NCBI RefSeq assembly: GCF_938015785.1
Contig: NZ_CALLWC010000025.1
Coordinates: forward strand, 1 to 10,330
Length of the DNA stretch: 10,330 nucleotides
Source: an uncultured Campylobacter sp.
Lineage (GTDB): Bacteria > Campylobacterota > Campylobacteria > Campylobacterales > Campylobacteraceae
Reading direction: 5' to 3'
In this document: piece after piece, positions 1 to 6,388 of the stretch
Numbering within the stretch: the first letter of the stretch is position 1
How the letters are laid out: each line of letters starts with the position of its first letter
Program-made: the position numbers and the translations under genes
Notes under the pieces: model-generated
Seen by the model: the letters and a program-made list of their open reading frames with translations, nothing else
Told to the model about the DNA's origin: nothing
Databases searched by the model: none

Positions 1-2
1 GC

Positions 3-1130
3 TTGCTTTCAAATTTAAAAAAGCTCGATTTGCAAGGCACAAGAGTTTCGGATCTGCCTTCGTGCGTGCAAAATTTAAAAAAGCTCGAGTATTTAGGTTT
101 ACGTGCTACTAAATTTACGGAGATTAGTGAAAATATCTCTAAAATTCCAAATCTTAAGACTCTGATTTTGGATCGTTGCCCCGTAAAAGAGTTGAGCGCG
201 AATGTAGCGAATTTAAAGAATTTAGAATATCTCGAACTGGATGAAACGCATATTTCGCAATTGCCGCCACAGATTACAGGGATGAGCAAGCTGCGAGAGC
301 TCCACTGTTATAGTTGTAATTTTTTACATACTTTGCCTACGTATCTAGCAGAGCTGAAAAGTCTGGAAATTTTATATCTTACGAACACGCATATAGAGGC
401 GCTACCCGATGAGGTTTCGCGAATGCCGAGTCTAAAGGAACTAAGCGAAGATTTTACCTCTCCTCCTGAAAATATCGTAAATTTACCCAATCTTGAGGAG
501 TGGGGCCATATGGACGAGCAGAGATTGCGGCTCGCCGTAAAAATCCCGTCGCTCAAAAGGCTTCATATAAGTTCAAATATCAAAACGATCCCGTCTGAGT
601 TGGGGGATTTGCATAATTTGCAGGAGCTTGATATTTGGTCTGAAAATATACAAGAAATCCCTGAAAGTATCGGCGCATTAAAAAGCTTAAAAAAGCTTGA
701 TATTGGCAGATATAAGCAAGAGGGTCTGCCTGAGAGCATCGGCATGCTTGATGCTTTGGAAGAGCTGAAAATTAACAGCCAAGCCATTACGAAAATCCCT
801 GAGAGCATCGGAAACCTACATAATTTAAAGGAGCTTTACATCCACGGCAAAAATATTACGCAGCTTCCGGAAAGCATCGGAAATTTAAAAAATTTAGAAA
901 TTTTAGATATCTCCGAGACTGCAATTAAAAAATTACCGCAGAGTATAAACGATATGACGAGTCTTAAATATCTTGATCTTCGCGATACCGATTTAGAGGA
1001 GCTTAACGTCGATTTTATCCGCCTTAGCAAACTTTACGGCATTAATTTGTATGGCGTTAAGCTTAAAAAGAAGCCCGTAGTTCCTAAGATAGAGGGAAGG
1101 CATATTGGCATTAGAGGATATGAGGATTAA
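3..1130 (+). CDS. Leucine-rich-repeat protein, 5' end missing
   Basis: The open frame enters from the left edge. The first in-frame codon is TTG, read here as an internal leucine because it falls inside a repeat and no Shine-Dalgarno is visible, so the true start is upstream. The visible 375 residues are nearly all leucine-rich repeats of the bacterial LPxSIGxLxxLxxLxL type. I count about 16 units; their LxxLxL cores start near residues 5, 28, 51, 74, 97, 121, 144, 164, 184, 206, 229, 252, 275, 298, 321 and 344. From 206 onward the spacing is exactly 23. The repeats near 144-184 are irregular. The C-terminus is a short basic/polar tail (KLKKKPVVPKIEG) with no membrane segment or anchor motif. 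Such solenoids bind other proteins; the partner, and any N-terminal domain or export signal, cannot be seen. It converges on the receptor gene. The family is certain, the role unknown. Confidence 0.92.
   Translation: MLSNLKKLDLQGTRVSDLPSCVQNLKKLEYLGLRATKFTEISENISKIPNLKTLILDRCPVKELSANVANLKNLEYLELDETHISQLPPQITGMSKLRELHCYSCNFLHTLPTYLAELKSLEILYLTNTHIEALPDEVSRMPSLKELSEDFTSPPENIVNLPNLEEWGHMDEQRLRLAVKIPSLKRLHISSNIKTIPSELGDLHNLQELDIWSENIQEIPESIGALKSLKKLDIGRYKQEGLPESIGMLDALEELKINSQAITKIPESIGNLHNLKELYIHGKNITQLPESIGNLKNLEILDISETAIKKLPQSINDMTSLKYLDLRDTDLEELNVDFIRLSKLYGINLYGVKLKKKPVVPKIEGRHIGIRGYED
657..953 (+). repeat. 69-nt tandem repeat units inside the LRR gene
   Basis: Five copies of a 21-nt core encoding (I/L)P(E/Q)SI start at 657, 726, 795, 864 and 933, exactly 69 nt apart. 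The copies at 726 and 795 share the string CCTGAGAGCATCGG; those at 657 and 864 differ from it by one or two synonymous changes, and the fifth is more divergent. Identity at DNA level beyond what the protein needs suggests recent unit duplication or gene conversion. Separately, an 18-nt exact repeat (AAATTTAAAAAAGCTCGA) lies at 11-28 and 71-88, 60 nt apart. Confidence 0.7.
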
Positions 1131-1267
1131 ATTTAAAACGAAGCTATGATTTGTCCAGCGCCGACATATACCGCGGCGGGATTTTAAGCAAATAATACAA
1201 GGAGATAAATCGCGCAAAAGATCGCTAGCCGGATCAGCCCTGCGCGCTAACGACGGCGAGACTTAGC

Positions 1268-1281
1268 AAGCTTTAAAGCTT
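1268..1281. repeat. 14-bp perfect palindrome
   Basis: AAGCTTTAAAGCTT reads the same on both strands. It lies about 140 bp after the LRR stop codon in the gene-poor stretch. It could be a protein-binding dyad, but with such low complexity it may be accidental. Confidence 0.3.
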
Positions 1282-1430
1282 CATACGGGCGCCGCAAATT
1301 TAAAAACCTCGTGCGCCGCGCGAAAATAGAACAATTTATCTGTGTGGGCTCTTCCTTAAATTTAGCGAGCTTCGGAGCAAAATTTGAAGTTAAAATTTTT
1401 AAAGGACCACTGCGTTTATAAGATTTGTCG

Positions 1431-1758
1431 TCACAAGCGGGCGAGATAGAGCGAAGAGAAATAGATTACGCACATTGCCGCAAAAAGGCTATCTTCGCTT
1501 GGAGGCGAGATGATACGCTTGCGGATTACGGCATTAAAATTCCCCTGCGATTTGTGTAGTGTGGGGCTGTGCGCTTGCGAAATTTTTAGCACATACGGAT
1601 GCTATGTTTTCCGGCTCGGTAAATTTACACGGGCAAAAAATTCGATCTCGAAGCGACGGAAAGATCGCGAGCGTCGTTGCAAAATTATAAAGCTGATGTC
1701 ATCACAGAAAGAAGCCTTTGGCCTGCCGCGCTACGTAAAATTTGAAATTTATATGCTA
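1431..1758 (+). pseudogene. Possible remnant of a decayed gene, three frames
   Basis: Three successive plus-strand frames each give a short protein-like stretch before a stop. The first reads DDTLADYGIKIPLRFV and stops at about 1559. The second covers about 1538-1690 and contains ALAKFLAHTDAMFSGSVNL. The third ends at about 1758 and contains ADVITERSLWPAALRKI. Joined by two frameshifts they would make one coding tract of roughly 100 residues, as expected of a gene broken by small indels. I cannot assign a family. With no tool to score coding potential, chance or a noncoding stretch is equally possible. Confidence 0.17.
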
Positions 1759-1854
1759 CATAAAATTCGGGAATCTAAATGATACCAAATGATTTACTAT
1801 CGCCATCCTTTTTAAATTTAGTAATAAATCTATAAATTTTGATTCCAAAGGCTT
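1712..1854. repeat. 10-bp inverted repeat, arms 1712-1721 and 1845-1854
   Basis: AAGCCTTTGG at 1712-1721 is the exact reverse complement of CCAAAGGCTT at 1845-1854, with about 123 bp between the arms. The pair sits just beyond the 3' end of the receptor gene. It could be the footprint of a small excised or decayed element, but arms this short can occur by chance. Confidence 0.2.
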
Positions 1855-1890
1855 TTGTTTTAATAAGACGTCAAACACTTGATTAAATTT

Positions 1891-4881
1891 TTAAAACTGA
1901 AACTCCCATGTGAGTTTATAGTTCCTACCCGGCGAGTAAAAGCGGTTGATGCCAAGTCCTGTTTCTTGATCTATCAGATTGCTAGTTCCAAAAGGCCTTA
2001 TTGATCTGGCACTTTCCCAAGTGATATATTTGCGATCGGTTATATTATATGCGCCTGCACGAAGAGTTAGATATTTGATCGGCTTTACATATGTTACGAA
2101 GTCTATCGTGGTATATGCGCCGCTTCTCCATTCCACTTCGCTATTGCTTACAGGTTTGCCGTTTACGATTTTACCGCTTCGCGCTTGCTCATACCAATAC
2201 ATATTATAGGTGTCGTCTCCTTTTTTTGCAGCTACCGCAGTTACAAATAGATCTGCGCCGAATTTATCGCCTGGGCTTTGGTAGCTTACACTATAAACCG
2301 CCGTTCTAGGCTGGATCGCATTCATCGGGGTATCTATTTTGCCATTACCTATGTCCATTCTACCCTTTTGGATACTTAGCTTGTATCCAATGCTAAAACC
2401 CTGCAATGGTTGCCAAATTTGATCCAAAGCCAGTCTCGAGTCTATCTCTATTCCTCTTACTCTTGCTTTTGGACGATTTACGTTTTGATACACAGAGGCA
2501 GGCATTGTACTTCCACCGTTTCCATAAGGAAGCTGAAATTCCCCTTTATATTGTAAATCTATAAAATTCCTATAATCCGTTTGGAATAAATTCAATGTAA
2601 CGAAGCTTGGCGAATTATGAAACGTAAAGGCAATCTCTTTAGTCTTTGCCGTTTCTTTTTTCAAATCCAAATTCGGATATATCGAAAAATCAGGGTGCTG
2701 GAAAGTGAAGTAAATTTCATCCGAAGTAGGCGCCCTAAATCCGTTTGCGTATTTAAGCTGAAGCCTGAAAAAATCAAGTGGATCGATGCTTGTAGATAAA
2801 GAATATGAATTTGCCGAATATTTTCTCTTCTGAGAAGCTAAATATACGGCGTTGGCTTCTGCATTTGCATTCTTATGCGCCTTTATCTCATCACTAGACG
2901 GCGTACCAGGAAGTGGAGTATAAGGAACAAACATTCCGATAAATAGATCAGTTGGAATTTTTGGCGTAACGCCTGGGGTATATGATGGATTGTGTTTAAC
3001 CTTATCATACCTATAATTAAGATCAAAGGCTAAAACATCGTTTATACGAAAGTCATCTCCCACATAAAGCGCTCCGGTTTTGGTTTCAACCGGAATAAGG
3101 AAGCTAAAAGGATCATCTTCGTGACCGCAAGCGTTATTATAGGCAGAGGCATTGGTATATGATTGGCATTTATCTGGATACCAAGTGCCTAATATGGGAA
3201 ACTTAGGATTAGTATTTCTAACTCCTGCAAAGTATTTAGCCCACCATTGTTTATTTTGAGGAGAGTAACCCGCCCTATTTACCATACTTTTATCGCTTTT
3301 ACTATAAAGCCCTCCATAACTTAAAGAGTGTTCTGTACTTTTTATATGAAAGTCTTTTGTAAGATCAAGATTAAACTGCTTAGTATTGGTGTTTAAATCT
3401 CTATCCTTCCAGTTATTTTCTACGTATCCGTTTTGGCTAGGTAAAAGTATCTCATCCGAACCAACCGGTGATAATTTGCCGTAATTGCCTTTACTATAAG
3501 GCGTAGTTACTTTATTTATTGAATATGTTTTATATGTACCGCTATTTGTATCAAAAAGAGTCATACCTTTAGAGCAATCATATTCATCACAATTGATATA
3601 GGCATCATCATTAGGTTTATAACTGCTATATGCATCCATATCTAATATATGGGATTCGTTTTTTGGATTATCCGGATCCGAAAAATCAAACTGGCTATCT
3701 ACTAACGTAGGCATAAATCCCCACTTTAGCCATGTCTTTACTTCCCCTCCGTATTTATCTACCATTTTTCCGTTTTCGTTTATATGTAGACCGGACGGAT
3801 TTGAAATCCCCGCGCAATTATCGCCCTCGCAATACTCATCCGTTCTCGCTTTTAACTTAATATGTTGCTTGTTATAGCTAAATTTTAAGCTATCCCATAA
3901 AGGCGTTTCGTCGAAATTTTCGTAAGTGAACGAATAGTTTTTTCTTTCGCTTCTATCGTTGGTATGTCGTATATCGTTAGTCAAGGCTCCCCAAGGAGTT
4001 TGCGTATTATAAAGAGCAAATTGATTCGACCAGTCTATTCCCTCTGATTTTATATTAGACTTATCGTATCCTAGGCTAAATCTATCGGTATCGGTAGGCT
4101 GAAAGCCAAATTTTACCAATGTGCTTTTTTTGTAAATTCTATAAGGATCAGGTTTTTCTCTAACTTTTCTTATAACAGTAGGATCATATTTTTTATATCC
4201 CCAGTTTTTTAGTTCATGTCCTTCTCTATCAGTATGAATAGCCAAAAGATCAAACCACTTAAACCGAACTGCAGCTGCGTGGCTTTGCCAGTTTTGTCTA
4301 TCCGCACTTTGATACCCGCGCTTAAATCCGTAATACCAATCCTTCTCCGTTAGATAGTCTCTCGCATCCTTTGTCTCAAACGCCACAGAACCACCTAGCG
4401 CGCCCGAGCCTCTTTTTACCGAATCTGCACCTTTAGTGATATCTACCTGTCTTACGTTTTCAACCTCAACGCCGTTTCTAGTGTTATTAAAGTTTCCATA
4501 TCCTTCAAATAGATCTTTAAAACCTTGCGAGCTTAACGTTTCTGCTTGGCGAAGTCCATCTATGCTTATATCTACACGATTTTCATCTACTCCGCGGATC
4601 GAATAACCACTAGCACCGAATCTTCCGCTTTCGACAACTGAAACGCCGGTTTCGTGACGAACCATATCTCTACTGTCGCTAACTTGCTCTTTGGCGAGTT
4701 GCTTGGCGCTCTTTTTCGTTTCGCCGACTTTTTTGGTAAGCGGGTCGCTTTCTACGTTTCCCGTAACATTGATCTGCCCTAAATTTTGGGAGCCACCTTC
4801 GCTATCGTCCTGTGCAGCTAAAGTAGCCGCGCATAAGCAGAGCGCTCCTGCCGCTGCAATAGAAAACCTAAATAAGCTCAT
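1891..4881 (-). CDS. TonB-dependent outer-membrane receptor, hemoglobin/heme type
   Basis: Outer-membrane beta-barrel for high-affinity iron or heme uptake, driven by TonB-ExbB-ExbD. A signal peptide (about residues 1-23, ending LAA) is followed by a possible TonB box LGQINVTG at 34-41. The plug domain (about 60-175) carries GYSIRGVDENRV at 92-103, IDGLRQAET and GSGALGGSVAFETKD, typical of the HmbR/HpuB/TbpA/LbpA group. The barrel follows and ends in Phe (WEFQF), as outer-membrane proteins do. FRAP at 715-718, His729 and YPNL at 735-738 match in order the FRAP-His-NPNL arrangement of heme receptors, which favours heme or hemoglobin over transferrin. Three Cys pairs (351/356, 431/436, 572/585) probably lie in surface loops. 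Its 996 residues are long, but normal for this family. The start is fixed by AAGGATC just before the ATG. No other uptake genes adjoin it. The exact ligand is inferred. Confidence 0.93.
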   Translation of the reverse strand: MSLFRFSIAAAGALCLCAATLAAQDDSEGGSQNLGQINVTGNVESDPLTKKVGETKKSAKQLAKEQVSDSRDMVRHETGVSVVESGRFGASGYSIRGVDENRVDISIDGLRQAETLSSQGFKDLFEGYGNFNNTRNGVEVENVRQVDITKGADSVKRGSGALGGSVAFETKDARDYLTEKDWYYGFKRGYQSADRQNWQSHAAAVRFKWFDLLAIHTDREGHELKNWGYKKYDPTVIRKVREKPDPYRIYKKSTLVKFGFQPTDTDRFSLGYDKSNIKSEGIDWSNQFALYNTQTPWGALTNDIRHTNDRSERKNYSFTYENFDETPLWDSLKFSYNKQHIKLKARTDEYCEGDNCAGISNPSGLHINENGKMVDKYGGEVKTWLKWGFMPTLVDSQFDFSDPDNPKNESHILDMDAYSSYKPNDDAYINCDEYDCSKGMTLFDTNSGTYKTYSINKVTTPYSKGNYGKLSPVGSDEILLPSQNGYVENNWKDRDLNTNTKQFNLDLTKDFHIKSTEHSLSYGGLYSKSDKSMVNRAGYSPQNKQWWAKYFAGVRNTNPKFPILGTWYPDKCQSYTNASAYNNACGHEDDPFSFLIPVETKTGALYVGDDFRINDVLAFDLNYRYDKVKHNPSYTPGVTPKIPTDLFIGMFVPYTPLPGTPSSDEIKAHKNANAEANAVYLASQKRKYSANSYSLSTSIDPLDFFRLQLKYANGFRAPTSDEIYFTFQHPDFSIYPNLDLKKETAKTKEIAFTFHNSPSFVTLNLFQTDYRNFIDLQYKGEFQLPYGNGGSTMPASVYQNVNRPKARVRGIEIDSRLALDQIWQPLQGFSIGYKLSIQKGRMDIGNGKIDTPMNAIQPRTAVYSVSYQSPGDKFGADLFVTAVAAKKGDDTYNMYWYEQARSGKIVNGKPVSNSEVEWRSGAYTTIDFVTYVKPIKYLTLRAGAYNITDRKYITWESARSIRPFGTSNLIDQETGLGINRFYSPGRNYKLTWEFQF

Positions 4882-4884
4882 TTT

Positions 4885-4891
4885 GATCCTT
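4885..4891 (-). promoter_or_regulatory. Shine-Dalgarno of the receptor gene
   Basis: AAGGATC on the minus strand sits four bases before the ATG at 4881 and supports that start, which also gives a complete signal peptide. Confidence 0.6.
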
Positions 4892-4929
4892 TTATAATAC
4901 TATTTCTCATATGCGTTATTAAAAAGAGC

Positions 4930-4958
4930 AGTATATTAGTGAAAAATTCTTTAAATTT
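4930..4958 (-). promoter_or_regulatory. Candidate promoter of the receptor gene
   Basis: TATACT at 4935-4930 (minus strand) resembles a -10 box, preceded by a T-rich run and TAA. No good -35 is visible, which is normal for sigma-70 promoters in Campylobacter. It would give a leader of roughly 40 nt. The whole gap is AT-rich, so chance matches are likely. Confidence 0.35.
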
Positions 4959-4968
4959 AAATTAAAAA

Positions 4969-4989
4969 GAATTTATTTATCATTTATAG
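4969..4989 (-). promoter_or_regulatory. Weak Fur-box-like hexamers upstream of the receptor
   Basis: On the minus strand TATAAA and GATAAA lie side by side, one base apart, followed by an AAATTC. This loosely recalls the repeated GATAAT hexamers bound by the iron repressor Fur. Heme receptor genes are commonly Fur-repressed and the position just upstream of the candidate -10 fits, but the match is poor and the region is very AT-rich. Confidence 0.2.
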
Positions 4990-5229
4990 TTATAAAATTT
5001 AATTAAATTTAAAGAATTCCCAGGTTTACGCCTTTATCTCTTAAATTTACATTTTTTAAAATTACAAATTTTTACTTTAAATTTAAAAGTATTTTTATGA
5101 AATGCATGCGATGAGACAGTGAGTAAATTTTAAAATTTTAACTTGAGAAATTCCAAAATTTTATCATAAGTGAGCGGAATTTTATCTACGCGTAGTCATG
5201 TTTGCGCACAAGTACGCGAGATTCACGGA

Positions 5230-6255
5230 TTAAGGCGCGATCGGTGCGATGCCGTGTTTATCATTGATGAGTTCCGCTTCGTTTAATTGCTTGTATTCGT
5301 CACAGCCGATCTGCTCTGCTAAATCGCATGCTTTTCCGTAAAATTCTTTTACTAATGATCTATCTTGTTTAATGTGCCATCCATTTTTGTATAAATCCCC
5401 GAGATAATTACACGAGTCCGCATCCCCGTTCTCGCAAGTATTTTTAAGCAAATTTAGCCCGCTTTGATATAGGCTTTCTGCTTTTTGGTAATTGCCTTCT
5501 TTGTATAAGTCTCCCAGAATCAAGCACGACGTCGCTCTGCCGCCGCTACAAGCCTTTTGGTATAAATCCGCAGCCTTTTTGAAATCCTTCTCTACGCCCT
5601 TGCCGTCCAAGTATAGATCTGCTAGGCGCTGACACTCATATAGGCTGCCCTCATCGCATTTCTTTTGATTTATTTGAGCCTTCTTTTGGTACAAAACAGC
5701 CGCTTTTTTATATAGAATCTCCGCCTTTTGCAAATCCTGTCTGACCTTGTTGCCGTTTTTATATAAATATGCGAGGTTATTGCACATATCTGCATCGCCG
5801 TTATCGCAAATCATTTGACGCAAAACCATAGCCTTGTGTTTGTCTCCTACGACGCCGATACCGGATTCGTATGAAATTGCAAGCAAATTGCACGAAAACA
5901 TATTGCCGCCGTCACAAGCCTTTTGATGCAGGCTCGCCGCCTTTTGATAATCTTGTCTAACGCCATAGCCTTCAAAGTATAGTCCTGCAAGCTCATAGCA
6001 ACCGGTCATATCTCCGTCATCGCAGGCTTTTTGATAAAAATTCGCCGCTTTTTGATAGTTTTGAGTGACGTTCCTGCCGAATCGATATAAGTTTCCGAGC
6101 CTATAGCAACTTCGCGTATCTCCACCGTCGCAGCTGCGCTGCCACATTTTTATCGCTTTAGAATAATCGCCGTCCTCATAGAGCTTGTCCGCGTCTTCAA
6201 AGACTCCCCCCATGCAAAACATAGCTATAACGGCTAGATAAAGATATCTTTTCAT
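5230..6255 (-). CDS. Secreted Sel1/Hcp-like repeat protein with eight Cys pairs
   Basis: A hydrophobic N-terminus (about residues 1-18) looks like a signal peptide. Cys14 has Phe before it, so no lipobox is present. The rest is a chain of Sel1-like (TPR-related) helix pairs, consensus A(A/E)xLYQKACDxGxxxxCxxLGxLYxxGxGV. Eight CX7C pairs occur at 42/50, 78/86, 114/122, 150/158, 200/208, 236/244, 274/282 and 310/318. The period is 36, except for a 50-residue step before the fifth pair and a 38-residue step before the seventh. This is the hallmark of Helicobacter cysteine-rich (Hcp) proteins, in which each repeat is stapled by a disulfide. Such proteins are periplasmic or secreted and bind other proteins; some Hcps bind penicillin. 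No catalytic role can be read here. AAGGG lies five bases before the ATG. The C-terminal tail (HGIAPIAP) is outside the repeats. Confidence 0.9.
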   Translation of the reverse strand: MKRYLYLAVIAMFCMGGVFEDADKLYEDGDYSKAIKMWQRSCDGGDTRSCYRLGNLYRFGRNVTQNYQKAANFYQKACDDGDMTGCYELAGLYFEGYGVRQDYQKAASLHQKACDGGNMFSCNLLAISYESGIGVVGDKHKAMVLRQMICDNGDADMCNNLAYLYKNGNKVRQDLQKAEILYKKAAVLYQKKAQINQKKCDEGSLYECQRLADLYLDGKGVEKDFKKAADLYQKACSGGRATSCLILGDLYKEGNYQKAESLYQSGLNLLKNTCENGDADSCNYLGDLYKNGWHIKQDRSLVKEFYGKACDLAEQIGCDEYKQLNEAELINDKHGIAPIAP

Positions 6256-6320
6256 TTAATCCCTTTGAAATTTCTGTAAATCTACTCGCGCGTTTGCGGC
6301 GCAAAATTCCTCATTTGGTA

Positions 6321-6326
6321 TTTATA
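6321..6326 (-). promoter_or_regulatory. Possible -10 box of the 341-aa Sel1 gene
   Basis: TATAAA on the minus strand lies about 65 bp before the ATG at 6255, immediately after the inverted-repeat structure that follows ppk1. The position would give the Sel1 gene its own transcript. It rests on one six-base match. Confidence 0.25.
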
Positions 6327-6331
6327 AGCTC

Positions 6332-6375
6332 GGCTTGCGCGCGGGCTTAATGCGCAGCTAGCCCTGGCGCAAACC
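6332..6375 (-). terminator. GC-rich nested hairpin after ppk1
   Basis: In the minus-strand transcript, GGTTTGCGC pairs with GCGCAAGCC (nine pairs, one of them G-U). Inside, GGGCT pairs with AGCCC around a 12-nt loop. It starts 14 bases after the ppk1 stop codon. There is no run of U after it, so it is not a classic intrinsic terminator. It may pause RNA polymerase, protect the 3' end or act as an imperfect terminator. Confidence 0.35.
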
Positions 6376-6388
6376 GAACAGAACCGCG

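Larger units (their letters stand above)
1131..1890. other. Gene-poor stretch between two convergent genes
   Basis: This 760-bp gap lies between the stop codons of the LRR gene and the receptor gene. I see no complete gene with a ribosome binding site, no tRNA arm and no insertion-sequence ends. A 90-codon plus-strand frame at 1510-1782 has an unconvincing composition: Cys-rich then Arg/Lys-rich, with no domain. A 14-bp perfect palindrome lies at 1268-1281. On the minus strand around 1246-1193 a short hydrophobic frame (LIRLAIFCAIYLLVLFA then stop) resembles the end of a membrane protein, but a stop closes it upstream. There is no clear hairpin with a T-run after either gene. The stretch may hold remnants of decayed genes. 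Confidence 0.5.
4882..5229. other. AT-rich 348-bp intergenic region
   Basis: This separates the 341-aa Sel1 gene from the receptor gene on the same strand. It holds the receptor's candidate promoter at its left end and many AAATTT/TTTAAA words, including a 14-bp AT palindrome at 5125-5138. I see no ORF with a ribosome binding site and no GC-rich hairpin followed by a T-run. The size and AT-richness suggest the receptor is transcribed separately from the Sel1 gene. Confidence 0.5.

Noticed and set aside
308..1217. Minus-strand ORFs of 64-82 codons opposite the LRR gene
   Set aside because: They mirror the repeat structure of the sense gene (Ser/Leu-rich strings recurring with the repeat). They are shadows.
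1510..1782. 90-codon plus-strand ORF as a gene
   Set aside because: Its composition is odd (Cys-rich, then Arg/Lys-rich), no domain is recognisable, and the other two frames in the same bases look at least as protein-like. It is treated as part of the gene-poor stretch.
6239..6255. Lipoprotein signal in the 341-aa Sel1 protein (Cys14)
   Set aside because: The residues before the Cys are AMF. A lipobox needs a small residue at -1, so an ordinary signal peptide is more likely.
6293..6305. TTTGCGGCGCAAA as a terminator or operator
   Set aside because: The stem is only five or six bases with a tiny loop and no T-run. It lies in the leader region of the Sel1 gene and could be chance.
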